Shown here: in pieces, positions 7,303 through 16,623 of the stretch | How positions within the stretch are numbered: position 1 is the first letter of the stretch | Layout: the number at the start of each line of letters is the position of its first letter | Assembly (NCBI GenBank): GCA_038250235.1 | Contig: JBBSCO010000019.1 | Location: forward strand, 1 to 45,993 | Reading direction: 5' to 3' | Length of the DNA stretch: 45,993 nt | From: JAAUTS01 sp038250235 | GTDB taxonomy: Bacteria; Verrucomicrobiota; Verrucomicrobiia; Methylacidiphilales; JAAUTS01 | Made by a program: the position numbers and the translations under genes | The notes under the pieces: model-generated | What the model saw: only the letters and a program-made list of their open reading frames with translations | Database searches by the model: none | Told to the model about the DNA's origin: nothing

Positions 7303-9333
7303 TCAATTCGCAGTTCGGTGCTCGGCAAAAACCGCGTAGGATTTAAGCCGTTCCTTGAGTACCGGATAGGCCTTCAGGTCCGGTTCTTTCTCCATCAGTT
7401 GTGTGGCGTAGTCCCTTGCCTCACTCAATAAACGCATGTCGGTGGCAAGATTGGCCACGCGCAGAGGCGGAAGTCCGCTTTGCTCGGCACCAAGAATATT
7501 TCCCGGCCCACGAATTTTCAGATCCTCTTCGGCCAGTTTGAAACCGTCCTGGGTTTCCTCCATGATTTTCAGACGTTTCCAACTCTCCTCACTTTTCGGC
7601 TCGCCCACGAGCACGCAATAGGACTTCAAATCGCTTCTTCCCACCCTTCCCCGCAATTGGTGCAACTGGGCCAACCCAAAGCGTTCCGCGTGTTCGATAA
7701 CCATCATGGTGGCGGTAGGAACGTCCACACCGACTTCGATCACGGAAGTGGCAACCATGACATGTTTGCGGCCGTTCCTGAATTCGGCCATCTGTAGCAT
7801 TTTTTGTTCGGGATCCATTTTGCCGTGCAACATGACGACTTCCTTGGAACCGAAAATCTCCTGCAAATCTTTGAAGGCACGTGTGACAGATTTCAGGTCC
7901 AATTTTTCCGATTCTTCCAAGACCGGATAAACCACATAGGCCTGTCGACCCTTCTGTATCTCCGTTTTGATGTAATTCCAGACCTTGGGCAGTTCCTCTT
8001 CCGAGCGGAGGACCGTTTTGATTTCGATCCGGCCTGGCGGCATCTCATCCAACACTGAAACGTCCAGATCCCCATACAAGGTCAGGCAAAGTGTGCGTGG
8101 AATCGGAGTGGCGGTCATGACCAGAAGATCCGGGTTTTTACCCTTGGCGAGAAAAGCCCGTCGTTGCAAGACACCGAACTTATGCTGCTCATCTATCACG
8201 CCAAGACCCAGATTCGGAATCACGGTTTTTTTCTGGAACAGCGCATGGGTTCCGACAAAAACGATGCCGTTCTTCGTGAACAGGCCTGAGCCCGTGGGTT
8301 TTTGGTTGCGGGTCCACACCTGCACGGAAATGCCGAGAGGCTCGAGAAGTTTTTTCAGATTGCGGGCATGTTGTTCCGCCAGCGTTTCGGTAGGTGCCAG
8401 GAGAGCCGCATTAAAGCCCTCCTCCAAGGCTTTCAGCATGGCGTAGCAGGCCACCAGAGTTTTCCCGGAACCCACATCGCCCTGTAAAAGCCTGTTCATA
8501 GGGCGGGTGCGGGACAAATCTTCGTCCAGTTCGGCAAAGACCCTGCTTTGGGCGCCGGTTGGCTCGAATGGCAGCGACTTCAGCCAGGGCCCGGTCAGAT
8601 CCCGCTGCCTTTTTTTACGCGTTTTGCGGATGGCGGTGACATTACGGCGGCGCTGAACCAACAGGATCTGCATGATGAACAGTTCCTCAAAAGCCAACCG
8701 TCTGCGCGCCTGTTCCAACGTCTGCCATGAAGAGGGAAAATGGATATCACGGTAGGCTTGCGTGGTAGAGACAAAACCTTCCGGCAAAGGAACCATTTCC
8801 TGCACGGAAAAATCCTCGGCAAACAAGGTTGTGTGCATGCGCAGGCGGATCACCCGTTGATTCAGGCCAGCGGTGGAGGGATAAACAGGGGTGATTCGGT
8901 TCAGATGAACGGGGTTGTGCATATCCGGCGTGATCACCTCGATTTCAGGATGGCTGATTTTCCGATTTTTTCCTGAGACCTGGATGCGTCCATGGGCGAT
9001 CAGTTCCTTGCCTTCCTTGAGATAGTTTTTGAAGAATGGCATATTGTACCAAATCAGGGTCATAGTTTCGTAGCAGCCGATGGGTTGGAAGACGGCCTCG
9101 AAAGAACTGCGTCCGCCCCGCCAACGGTTGTTTTTGGAACTGACGATTTTGCCACGTGTCGTGACTAGGGAACCATCAGGTAAGGCAAAAGGGTCGGACC
9201 ACTGGGAACGATCCTCGTATCGTCTTGGGAAATGGTTGACCAGATCGGCCGGGCTGAGAATACCCAGCTTGGCCCAGGCTTCCGGGACTTTCTTGGGAAC
9301 GGCTTTGACTACTTTAGCTTCAGGCACGTCCAA
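7303..9333 (-). CDS. recG: ATP-dependent DNA helicase RecG
   Basis: RecG reverses stalled replication forks and migrates Holliday junctions. The protein has 676 residues. An N-terminal wedge/OB domain (about 1-200) includes the typical HPEIEV segment. The superfamily 2 helicase core follows, with Walker A GDVGSGKT at 285-292, DEQH box at 381-384 (then KFGVLQR), TATPIPRT, and the C-terminal VIEVGVDVP and QLRGRVGRS motifs. It is the last gene of a leftward run after recJ and the FHA gene. A small run of ttttaag repeats lies in the 102-bp gap upstream. Confidence 0.95.
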   Translation of the reverse strand: MDVPEAKVVKAVPKKVPEAWAKLGILSPADLVNHFPRRYEDRSQWSDPFALPDGSLVTTRGKIVSSKNNRWRGGRSSFEAVFQPIGCYETMTLIWYNMPFFKNYLKEGKELIAHGRIQVSGKNRKISHPEIEVITPDMHNPVHLNRITPVYPSTAGLNQRVIRLRMHTTLFAEDFSVQEMVPLPEGFVSTTQAYRDIHFPSSWQTLEQARRRLAFEELFIMQILLVQRRRNVTAIRKTRKKRQRDLTGPWLKSLPFEPTGAQSRVFAELDEDLSRTRPMNRLLQGDVGSGKTLVACYAMLKALEEGFNAALLAPTETLAEQHARNLKKLLEPLGISVQVWTRNQKPTGSGLFTKNGIVFVGTHALFQKKTVIPNLGLGVIDEQHKFGVLQRRAFLAKGKNPDLLVMTATPIPRTLCLTLYGDLDVSVLDEMPPGRIEIKTVLRSEEELPKVWNYIKTEIQKGRQAYVVYPVLEESEKLDLKSVTRAFKDLQEIFGSKEVVMLHGKMDPEQKMLQMAEFRNGRKHVMVATSVIEVGVDVPTATMMVIEHAERFGLAQLHQLRGRVGRSDLKSYCVLVGEPKSEESWKRLKIMEETQDGFKLAEEDLKIRGPGNILGAEQSGLPPLRVANLATDMRLLSEARDYATQLMEKEPDLKAYPVLKERLKSYAVFAEHRTAN

Positions 9334-9360
9334 GGATGTGCCAAAGAAAACATAGTTTAA

Positions 9361-9381
9361 AGTTTTAAGTTTTAAGTTTTA
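9361..9381. repeat. short tandem repeat, ttttaag units
   Basis: About three consecutive ttttaag units lie in the gap between the FHA gene and recG. The repeat is AT-rich, may vary in copy number, and has no obvious function. Confidence 0.6.
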
Positions 9382-9435
9382 AGGTTACAGAGAGAGAGAA
9401 AAAGAAGATCCTAGTTTATCCCGCTGAACTGCACG

Positions 9436-10182
9436 CTATTCGATGACAATCATGTAGTCCGTGGTGCCCACACGGAGGACATCATTTGATTTGGCATTGG
9501 ACTCGATGACAACGCGGCTGTTGAGAAAAGTGCCGTTGCTGGAGCCGAGGTCTTTGATGGTCAGGTTATTACCTGAAAAATTGAGTTCGCAATGCCTGCG
9601 TGAGGCATCTTCAGCATCAATCATTATCTCACAATCCTGGCTTCGACCCATGACCTTTTTCTCCGGAACTCCGAGGGTGAAATGTAGGATGATCGGCGCA
9701 GGCTTTTGCTGGCCATCAATGCTCAACTTGGTATTGATGCTTTTCAAGTCGACGTTGATGGTCTTCCGCAGGGCCAAATTTTTGGATTCAGATTCTTTTG
9801 CAGCCTGGGAACCAAGGGCAAGAAAGCTGTTGTGTTCTTGCAGTGCTTTTTCCTCAAAAAGACCCGCTGAAGGGGGATTATCAAACGAGGCGAAAGTCGT
9901 TTTTGTTTCCAAAGTACGGTGAAGATAGGCAGCCGTTTCCGCAGTAAGGCTGCTGATAGACAACTGGGTCTCCTCGGCGATTCCTTCGGGAGTCTTTTTA
10001 ATGTAGACTTCCAGTGTTTCTTCAAAAAGCGCCTCTTTGAGTCGAACGCTCTCCAATCCAGCAACACGAGTTACAATTCCAGCTTCAACGCACAGATCTC
10101 CCTGGAAATTTTTAGTCCGGAAGCTGATCGTTGACCGGTCTTTCGATTGTTCGCAAAGAATCAAAAGTTTTATAAGCAACAT
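9436..10182 (-). CDS. FHA-domain protein, phosphothreonine-binding signalling
   Basis: A 248-residue protein with a C-terminal forkhead-associated domain at about residues 165-248. The FHA core residues are present: GRS at 179-181, SRRHC at 194-198 and DLGSSNGTFLN at 211-221. These bind phosphothreonine peptides in the family. The N-terminal 70 residues loosely resemble a DUF4388/PatA-like domain, a weak match by eye, and a polar linker joins the two. An in-frame stop lies five codons before the ATG, so the start is well defined. It sits between recJ (68 bp upstream) and recG (102 bp downstream), all leftward. The signalling partner is unknown. Confidence 0.85.
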   Translation of the reverse strand: MLLIKLLILCEQSKDRSTISFRTKNFQGDLCVEAGIVTRVAGLESVRLKEALFEETLEVYIKKTPEGIAEETQLSISSLTAETAAYLHRTLETKTTFASFDNPPSAGLFEEKALQEHNSFLALGSQAAKESESKNLALRKTINVDLKSINTKLSIDGQQKPAPIILHFTLGVPEKKVMGRSQDCEIMIDAEDASRRHCELNFSGNNLTIKDLGSSNGTFLNSRVVIESNAKSNDVLRVGTTDYMIVIE

Positions 10183-10250
10183 GAAAGAACTATTTTATGC
10201 CCGTCTACAAAGCCTTGGCAAGAACGGAGAATCCGGAAATGGATTTCTTC

Positions 10251-11918
10251 CTATCGCCAGGCCAAGGCCCTGAAGCAGGGACGATCATTGAAATCGTCAA
10301 TCTCCCAATGACCCGCAAGTTCAAAGGGACTTCGGGGCAGGCTCTCCGAGGCCAGTCCGAATGCAACCGCATTGAACTGGTTTTTTCCAGCTTCCGCACG
10401 AAACCGGATATGGTTGTTTCCGAAGAACTTGGGTGAACCGATCACACGAACGTCCGTCACGCAGAAGATAGGGCTTTCGTTTTGTTTGCCAAAGGGCTCC
10501 AACTTCCTCAACTCGCGCGCCAATTCCTCAGTCAAGGATTGAGGATTCAGTTGTATGTTGATCTCAAGACTTGGAACGAAAACTTCCTTGGCGATCTGAT
10601 CCCCCACCCACTGGTTCATGGCTTCACGGAAAGCGCCGATTCTGTTCTCTTCGATTTCAAGGCCTGCCGCCATCGGGTGGCCTCCGAATTTGGAGAGGAA
10701 GGAACTGTTGGCCCTGAGGGCATCCATCATGGAACAACCGGGCAGGGAACGACCGCTGCCTTTGCCATGGCCGTTTTCATCGATGGAAATTACAATTGCC
10801 GGTAGATTATTTTTCCGCTGCAAACGTGAGGCCACAATCCCGATGACACCCTGGTGCCAATTTCTGGAGGCGATGACGATACATTTGGATTTCTGATCTG
10901 GAGGAAGTTCCTCCACCATGCGTAAGGCCTCTTCGACGACGGCCAACTCCAGGCGCTGTCGTTCACGGTTTAAAGTGTCCAGCTCGCGGGCAATCGTCTC
11001 CGCCTGTTGGGGATCGAAAGTGGTTAGCAGTTTCCAGCCGGAAAGGGCTTCTGCCAGTCGTCCACTGGCATTCAGGCGTGGTCCGAGCATGTAACCGACG
11101 GTTGACGGGGAAGGTGCCGAACGCACGCCCGCTGCCTGCATCAGGGCTTTGAGCCCGACATGAGAGGTAGAGGCCATCTGTTCCAGTCCGTAGCGGACCA
11201 GAATCCGGTTGTCTTCTTCCAGAGGCACCAAATCCGCCACTGTCCCGAGCGCGACAAAGTCGAGATGCTCTTTGAGATCAAAAAGATCATCCCGTTGCTC
11301 TACTTTAAGGAAGGCATGGCAGAATTTAAAAACGATCCCTGCCGTAGCCAGGTAGTGATCCTCTTTTCCTTTTTGTGGATTGACCATGATTTGGGCTGGG
11401 GGCAGTCCGCCTTCTGGAAGTTCGTGATGATCCAGGATCATGACATCAATCCCCTCACCACGCAGGAAGGAGACTGCTTCCACGCTGGTTGTTCCGCAAT
11501 CGAGGGCGATCAGCAGATCCGGCTTGCCGTTTGCCAGAGCCCGTCGCAATCCGGGCAGGGAAAGACCGTAACCTTCACTGAGCCGTTCCGGAATAAAGAC
11601 GGAAACCTTGGCGCCGAGTTTGATTAAAAAGCGGTAAAGCAGGGCACTGCTGCTCATCCCATCCACATCATAGTCACTGTAGATGATAATGTTTTGATTT
11701 TGCTCCAAGGCCACTTTGACACGGGCCACTGCCTGGTGCATGTCCGGAAGACGCAGAGGATCCGACAGATCCTTCAGACGGGGACGCAGGAAATGTTCCT
11801 GTGACTCCTGGCTCTGAAGGCCTTTCTGCTCCAGCAGCAGCCTGATGAGATCGGCAGGTTTCTGGAGTCCACCCGTAGCGGAGTGATCAGGCTGGCTGGC
11901 GATCTTCCATTGCATCAT
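10251..11918 (-). CDS. recJ: single-stranded-DNA-specific exonuclease RecJ
   Basis: RecJ is a 5'-3' single-strand DNA exonuclease used in recombination and mismatch repair. It belongs to the DHH phosphoesterase family. The catalytic motifs are SDYDVDG at residues 81-87, LDCGTTS at about 139-145 and ILDHHE at 161-166, with the DHHA1 signature GGHPMAAGLEIE near residue 415. The length of 555 residues is normal. The stop of secDF lies 21 bp upstream of the ATG, so the gene is probably part of the tgt-yajC-secDF transcript. Two ATG codons are adjacent at the start, and I used the first. Confidence 0.95.
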   Translation of the reverse strand: MMQWKIASQPDHSATGGLQKPADLIRLLLEQKGLQSQESQEHFLRPRLKDLSDPLRLPDMHQAVARVKVALEQNQNIIIYSDYDVDGMSSSALLYRFLIKLGAKVSVFIPERLSEGYGLSLPGLRRALANGKPDLLIALDCGTTSVEAVSFLRGEGIDVMILDHHELPEGGLPPAQIMVNPQKGKEDHYLATAGIVFKFCHAFLKVEQRDDLFDLKEHLDFVALGTVADLVPLEEDNRILVRYGLEQMASTSHVGLKALMQAAGVRSAPSPSTVGYMLGPRLNASGRLAEALSGWKLLTTFDPQQAETIARELDTLNRERQRLELAVVEEALRMVEELPPDQKSKCIVIASRNWHQGVIGIVASRLQRKNNLPAIVISIDENGHGKGSGRSLPGCSMMDALRANSSFLSKFGGHPMAAGLEIEENRIGAFREAMNQWVGDQIAKEVFVPSLEINIQLNPQSLTEELARELRKLEPFGKQNESPIFCVTDVRVIGSPKFFGNNHIRFRAEAGKNQFNAVAFGLASESLPRSPFELAGHWEIDDFNDRPCFRALAWR

Positions 11919-11939
11919 GTCCCGGTGAATTTCAGGAAA

Positions 11940-14264
11940 TCAGACAACAGCGGCAGCGGCACTTTCCTGAACACTCTTGCGGGCGCGATCCCCGAACATC
12001 AACACCACGGGGCTTGCGACGTAGATGGATGAGTAAACGCCGACCAGAATTCCCAACAACAGAATCAGGGAGAAGTCATGGATGGACAGGCCACCAAAGA
12101 AATACAGGGCAAGAACGGCCATGAGCGTCGTTCCTGAAGTGATCACCGTCCGGCTCAGGGTGGAATTGATGCTGCGGTTGAATATCTCCTCAATCGGTGT
12201 TCTGGAATCATGTTTCAAGCCCTCCCGGATACGGTCAAAGATAATGATGGTATCGTTAATGGAATATCCTGCCACGGTCAGGATTGCACCAACCGTCACG
12301 AGCGACAACTCATTGCCCAACATGACGAAAATCCCAATGGCAATAAACACGTCATGCAGAAGGGCCACGATTGCGCCGATGGCAAAGGACAGCTCAAAGC
12401 GGATCATGACGTAGATAAAAATCCCGATCATACCGAGGCCAAGAGCAATCGCCGCCTTGGTTTTGAACTCTTTTCCAATTACAGCCTGGACTTTATCCAA
12501 TTGGAGTCGCTTAAACCCGGCTTCCGGGAAAGCCTTCAAAATCTCCTCCTCGACTTTTTCCCCACCTCCGAAAGCGGTGCGGATGGTGAGGATTTCCGTG
12601 TTATCACCGAAATTGCGCTGATACTGGACAACAGCATCGGAGCCTGCGACCGCGCGGACTTTGTCATCTGTAATTTTCTGGGTGAAGGACAAGTTGAGGA
12701 GATCCCCTCCGACAAAGTCAACACCATAGGCTTTGTCACCTTTTTGCACCACGGTGAGAATGGAGGCGGCGAGAACAACCAGTGATCCAATGAGGAAGAA
12801 GTTTCGGCCCTTCATGAAATTGAAGTTCGTCTTTGTCATGAAGCGCATCATGCTGAGAGCCTGGATTTTTTTGCCTGCAAGAATGGCGTCAAAGCCAAGG
12901 CGGGAGGCGATAAGAGAGGTAAAGACGCTGGTCACAACCCCGAGAGAAAGCACAATGGCGAAGCCTTTGACCGCACCGGTTCCCTGCCAGAAGAGAATGA
13001 CGGCGGCGATGAGCGTTGTGATATTGGAATCCATGATGGAAGAGAACGCCTTGTCGAAACCTGCGGAAATGGCGGCACGCAGACTTTTGCCCAAATCCAT
13101 CTCCTCCCGTATGCGTTCATAGATCAGAACGTTGGCGTCAATGGCCATGGCAAAGGTCAGTACTATCCCCGCCACGCCCGGCATGGTGAGCGTGAAGCCG
13201 AACTGGGCCAGAAGACCGAAGAGCAAAAAGACGTTCAGAAAAAGCGCGAAAATGGAAATCACGCCGGCCAGTCGGTAATAAACCAACATGAACACCACAA
13301 CCAGAATGAAACCGATAAGTCCGGCACGGAACCCCTGCTTGATGGAAATAGCACCCATGGTCGGATCAACACCCCGTTCATCTGCAATGCTGACTGGCGT
13401 CTCCAGGGGATTTTCCAAAACACTGGCGAGTTCTTCCGCCTCGGCGGCCGTCATGTTGCCACCGGAAATCTGGCAGTTACCAGTGAGAATCGGCTGACGG
13501 ATGCCAGGTGAAGAGTAAACGGCTCCGTCCAACACAATGGCCATTCTCTGGCCGACGTTATCGGTGGTGAGTTTACCGAAAATATCCTGACCCTGGGAGT
13601 CGAAATTGATGATGACTTCCGGGCGCCCGAATTCATCAATGCTGCGCCAGGCTGATTTGACATACTTCCCAGACATGGCCGCACGTTTTTTGACAAGAAT
13701 CTTGGACTGAGTGACTGTGCCGTCTTTCAGGCGGTCGGATTGAATCAATTCTTCGTGGTCAAAAGGAATCTCCCCTGTGCCTGCCGCGACCCTGGCCAGG
13801 ATCTGATCGCTTTCCGGATGAACCATGCGGAATTCCAACTTGGCCACCCGTTCCAGTTGCTGACGATATTGCGCTTTGTTCTTCTCATTGATACCGGGGA
13901 TCTGAACCAGAATGCGGTTGTCTCCGGCAGGTTGGATAAGTGGTTCTGCTGTTCCGCCCGAGTCCACACGTTTACGGATGACTTCGACGGCTTGGTCAAG
14001 GGCATTGGAACTGGGTTGCCCTGCCAATTGCAGGGTAAACTGGGTGCCACCGCTCAGATCCAGTCCTTTCTTGATATTGATCGGCCAGTCTTCGGCGCGC
14101 TTTTTGCTCTTGTCGAAAACAAAGAGCGAAATAGCGGATATAACAACTGCCAGAGCGATCAGGCTGGAAGCCGCCCAAAGGCGGTGCCTGGGCGTAATGG
14201 TGGCAAGATACCAGATAAGGGTTCCCAGAAATACCAGGGAAAGAATGAGAATAACTACGTTCAT
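11940..14264 (-). CDS. secDF: protein translocase subunit SecDF, fused
   Basis: SecD and SecF use the proton motive force to help pull proteins through SecYEG. Here both are one chain of 774 residues. SecD motifs include KKGLDLSGGTQFTL and a large periplasmic domain. The SecD membrane half has FGFTLTMPGVAGIVL and AMAIDANVLIYERI. The SecF half begins near MMRFMTKTNFNFMKG, with GVDFVGGDLLNLSF and AGYSINDTIIIFDRI. Two extra hydrophobic segments precede the SecD start. The frame is open to an ATG at 14378, but that would overlap yajC by 83 bp and add a polar stretch. The ATG at 14264, 31 bp after yajC, gives a membrane N-terminus and is preferred. Confidence 0.92.
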   Translation of the reverse strand: MNVVILILSLVFLGTLIWYLATITPRHRLWAASSLIALAVVISAISLFVFDKSKKRAEDWPINIKKGLDLSGGTQFTLQLAGQPSSNALDQAVEVIRKRVDSGGTAEPLIQPAGDNRILVQIPGINEKNKAQYRQQLERVAKLEFRMVHPESDQILARVAAGTGEIPFDHEELIQSDRLKDGTVTQSKILVKKRAAMSGKYVKSAWRSIDEFGRPEVIINFDSQGQDIFGKLTTDNVGQRMAIVLDGAVYSSPGIRQPILTGNCQISGGNMTAAEAEELASVLENPLETPVSIADERGVDPTMGAISIKQGFRAGLIGFILVVVFMLVYYRLAGVISIFALFLNVFLLFGLLAQFGFTLTMPGVAGIVLTFAMAIDANVLIYERIREEMDLGKSLRAAISAGFDKAFSSIMDSNITTLIAAVILFWQGTGAVKGFAIVLSLGVVTSVFTSLIASRLGFDAILAGKKIQALSMMRFMTKTNFNFMKGRNFFLIGSLVVLAASILTVVQKGDKAYGVDFVGGDLLNLSFTQKITDDKVRAVAGSDAVVQYQRNFGDNTEILTIRTAFGGGEKVEEEILKAFPEAGFKRLQLDKVQAVIGKEFKTKAAIALGLGMIGIFIYVMIRFELSFAIGAIVALLHDVFIAIGIFVMLGNELSLVTVGAILTVAGYSINDTIIIFDRIREGLKHDSRTPIEEIFNRSINSTLSRTVITSGTTLMAVLALYFFGGLSIHDFSLILLLGILVGVYSSIYVASPVVLMFGDRARKSVQESAAAAVV

Positions 14265-14295
14265 GTTGAAGGAGGATCGATTCTGGGAGGGGAGA

Positions 14296-14667
14296 TCACT
14301 TGACTTCCGCTTCGCTGCTCTTGCTGACGGAAAGTATGCTGGATTTATCCACGTCGATTTTAACGCCTTCCGCGACACGGACTACGGCGATGCTGTCCTT
14401 GACGTTGGAAATGATGCCATGAATTCCCCCGGCAATGACCACTTTGTCCCCAGTTTTGACCGATTCGATCAACTTCCGATGCTCCTTGGCCTTTTTGGAC
14501 TGTGGACGGATGATCAGGAAGTAAAACATCGCAACCATCAATACCATCATGATGATGGGAGGCTGGAGAAAGAAAGGGATATTCGGATTGCTGCCTGCAG
14601 GTGTTTCCGTTGCCGCCAAAAGACCGGTCAGATTCAGATTCGTTGCCAATGTTGCTATGCTATTCAT
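14296..14667 (-). CDS. yajC: preprotein translocase accessory subunit YajC
   Basis: YajC is a small single-pass inner membrane protein that associates with SecDF. The 123 residues have one membrane segment at about 34-53, then the family signature FLIIRPQSKKAKEH, then a cytosolic part with GDKVVIAGGIHGII. The N-terminal 30 residues are rich in Ala, Thr and Asn. The start overlaps the tgt stop by 8 bp, so translation is likely coupled. The order tgt-yajC-secDF is common in bacteria. Confidence 0.93.
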   Translation of the reverse strand: MNSIATLATNLNLTGLLAATETPAGSNPNIPFFLQPPIIMMVLMVAMFYFLIIRPQSKKAKEHRKLIESVKTGDKVVIAGGIHGIISNVKDSIAVVRVAEGVKIDVDKSSILSVSKSSEAEVK

Positions 14668-15802
14668 GATTGTTTTCCTCGTTCCTTGCTTTGTATTCGC
14701 TTAAAAATGCAGTTGACCACTCGGCAAATCGCCCGACGGCGAGTGCTTCCCTGATTTCCCGCATCATATTGATGTAAAAGTGTAGATTATGTAGACTTAC
14801 CAGCCTCAAGCCAAGTATTTCGTCAGCTTTCAGCAAGTGACGAACGTAGGCCCTTGAAAAATTTCTGCAAGCGTAACATTGACAGGCACTTTCAATAGGG
14901 CCCAAATCCAGGCGCATGTCGGCCCTTTTCATATTGATGGTTCCCTGCCGGGTATAAGCTGTTCCGTTACGTGCAATCCGCGTAGGCAGAACACAATCAA
15001 ACATGTCCACTCCGCGGGCGACCATTTTGACCATTTGATCAGGCTGGCCCAAACCCATGGCATATCGTGGTTTATGCTGCGGCAGATAAGGTTCCGCGCT
15101 TTCCACTGCTTTCATCATTTCCGGCTCCGGCTCGCCAACACTAACACCCCCGATGGCATAGCCCGGGAGATCCAACGCCACAAGTCTCTCCGCACATTCC
15201 CGCCGCATATGCTCATGGCTGCCGCCTTGAACGATGCCGAAGAGGAATTGCTTTTTCGTCGGCCCGGGAGCGAGAGTTTCATGTTCCTCCTTACATCTCC
15301 CTGCCCATAGAACCGTGCGCTCGACGGCGTCCCGCATGACGGATTCATCTGCCGGCCAGGGAGGACATTCATCAAATGCCATGATGATATCGGCCCCCAG
15401 GGCGCGCTGGATCTGGATGGCTTCACGTGGGCCAATGAAAAGATTGGATCCATCCACATGCGATTGGAACTGCACACCTTCTTCGGAAATTTTACGCAAT
15501 TTCGCCAGGCTGAAGACCTGAAAACCTCCGCTGTCGGTCAGCATCGGCCCGTCCCAGCCCGAAAACTTGTGCACCCCGCCGCAGGCATTGATCACATCCA
15601 GGCCTGGACGGATGAATAAATGATAGGTGTTCGCCAGAATAATCGAGGCGGAGAGATCCTTCAATTCATGGGGTGTTGTTGTCTTGACCGTGGCCTGGGT
15701 GCCCACAGGCATGAAGACAGGCGTTTCAACGACACCATGTTCCGTCGTCAGACGGCCCAGACGTGCTTTGGAACGGCTGTCGGTGGCAAGAAGTTCAAAC
15801 AC
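14660..15802 (-). CDS. tgt: queuine tRNA-ribosyltransferase Tgt
   Basis: Tgt exchanges guanine 34 of GUN-anticodon tRNAs for the queuine precursor preQ1. The 380-residue protein has the expected catalytic residues: DSGGFQ at 90-95 and the nucleophile Asp266 in MFDCVLPTR. The zinc ligands are C304, C306, C309 and H335. All key residues are intact. It is the first gene of the leftward tgt-yajC-secDF-recJ-FHA-recG run. Its promoter should lie in the 117-bp gap shared with the divergent ExoD-like gene. Confidence 0.95.
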   Translation of the reverse strand: MFELLATDSRSKARLGRLTTEHGVVETPVFMPVGTQATVKTTTPHELKDLSASIILANTYHLFIRPGLDVINACGGVHKFSGWDGPMLTDSGGFQVFSLAKLRKISEEGVQFQSHVDGSNLFIGPREAIQIQRALGADIIMAFDECPPWPADESVMRDAVERTVLWAGRCKEEHETLAPGPTKKQFLFGIVQGGSHEHMRRECAERLVALDLPGYAIGGVSVGEPEPEMMKAVESAEPYLPQHKPRYAMGLGQPDQMVKMVARGVDMFDCVLPTRIARNGTAYTRQGTINMKRADMRLDLGPIESACQCYACRNFSRAYVRHLLKADEILGLRLVSLHNLHFYINMMREIREALAVGRFAEWSTAFLSEYKARNEENNHE

Positions 15803-15919
15803 AGAAAGAAGAAGCTAACGAAAAGTTTTCAGGTGGAAACTGAAAAGTGGGCTGAAACGCATTTTCCCGGACTTTGACTGCTTTACAGTGCCTTTAAACA
15901 GGGTAGAGATAAGCTGGAC

Positions 15920-16600
15920 ATGACCATGCCCTCAAACTTTTTTCCGGAAGAAAACCCTGTGGAAGGCACCGCTTCCAACGGACCTGCCGACATGGAGAAA
16001 GCCTTGGACTACTGCCTGCATCAATCCAAAAACGAAGGAATTTCCCTGAATGAGGTTGCCCGGCTGTTGGGGCCGGGAAGTTATTGTTTTTTGTGCCTCA
16101 TCCTGTGCATCCCCTTTATTCAGCCAATGTCTCTGGGACCTTTAACCATGGCCAGCGGGCTGGCGTTTATCACCATGGGCTGGCAGATGGCCCGAGGAAA
16201 AAAGGCTCCTGTCCTCCCCGGAAAAATAGGCCGCCACCTCATTCACGGTAAAGGATGGGCCGCGGTTCTGAATGTCGGACGTTCCACCCTACGGTTTTGC
16301 CGTCGTTTTACCAAACGACGTTATTCCCAATGGATCGTTGGAGAAGGGGGGCAGAAGAGAGTCGGTTGGTTGGTTCTTGCAGGAGGCTTTTTATTGGCGG
16401 TTCCCTTTCCTACCATCCCCTTAAGCAATACCTTTCCCGCCCTTATGATACTCTCTGCGGTTCTTGCCTTGTTGGAAGAGGATGGCTTGATGGTGATTTT
16501 GTCCCTGGCCTGGTGTGCCGTAACCTTGCTTTACTTTGCGTTATTACTCGTCCTCTTATGGATTTTCGGTTCCAAAATCTGGGCTTGGCTTCCGATTTAA
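15920..16600 (+). CDS. ExoD-family membrane protein
   Basis: A 226-residue integral membrane protein of the ExoD type, named for a Rhizobium exopolysaccharide gene whose molecular role is unclear. Signs are the ISLNEVARLLG start of the domain, a hydrophobic stretch with IPFIQPMSLGP, the GWQMARGKKAPVLPGKI segment, and a second Pro-rich hydrophobic stretch (LAVPFPTIPLSNTFPAL) followed by two more membrane segments. It is divergent from tgt and 23 bp upstream of the deaminase gene, with which it may share a transcript. The function is not predictable beyond family membership. Confidence 0.75.
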   Translation: MTMPSNFFPEENPVEGTASNGPADMEKALDYCLHQSKNEGISLNEVARLLGPGSYCFLCLILCIPFIQPMSLGPLTMASGLAFITMGWQMARGKKAPVLPGKIGRHLIHGKGWAAVLNVGRSTLRFCRRFTKRRYSQWIVGEGGQKRVGWLVLAGGFLLAVPFPTIPLSNTFPALMILSAVLALLEEDGLMVILSLAWCAVTLLYFALLLVLLWIFGSKIWAWLPI

Positions 16601-16623
16601 GGTTTGTTCATTTTAAAAAAGTG

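Noticed and set aside
16255..16623. Extended reading frame of the deaminase starting at 16255
   Set aside because: It lies in another frame inside the ExoD-like gene and has no similarity to deaminases; the fold begins at 16624.
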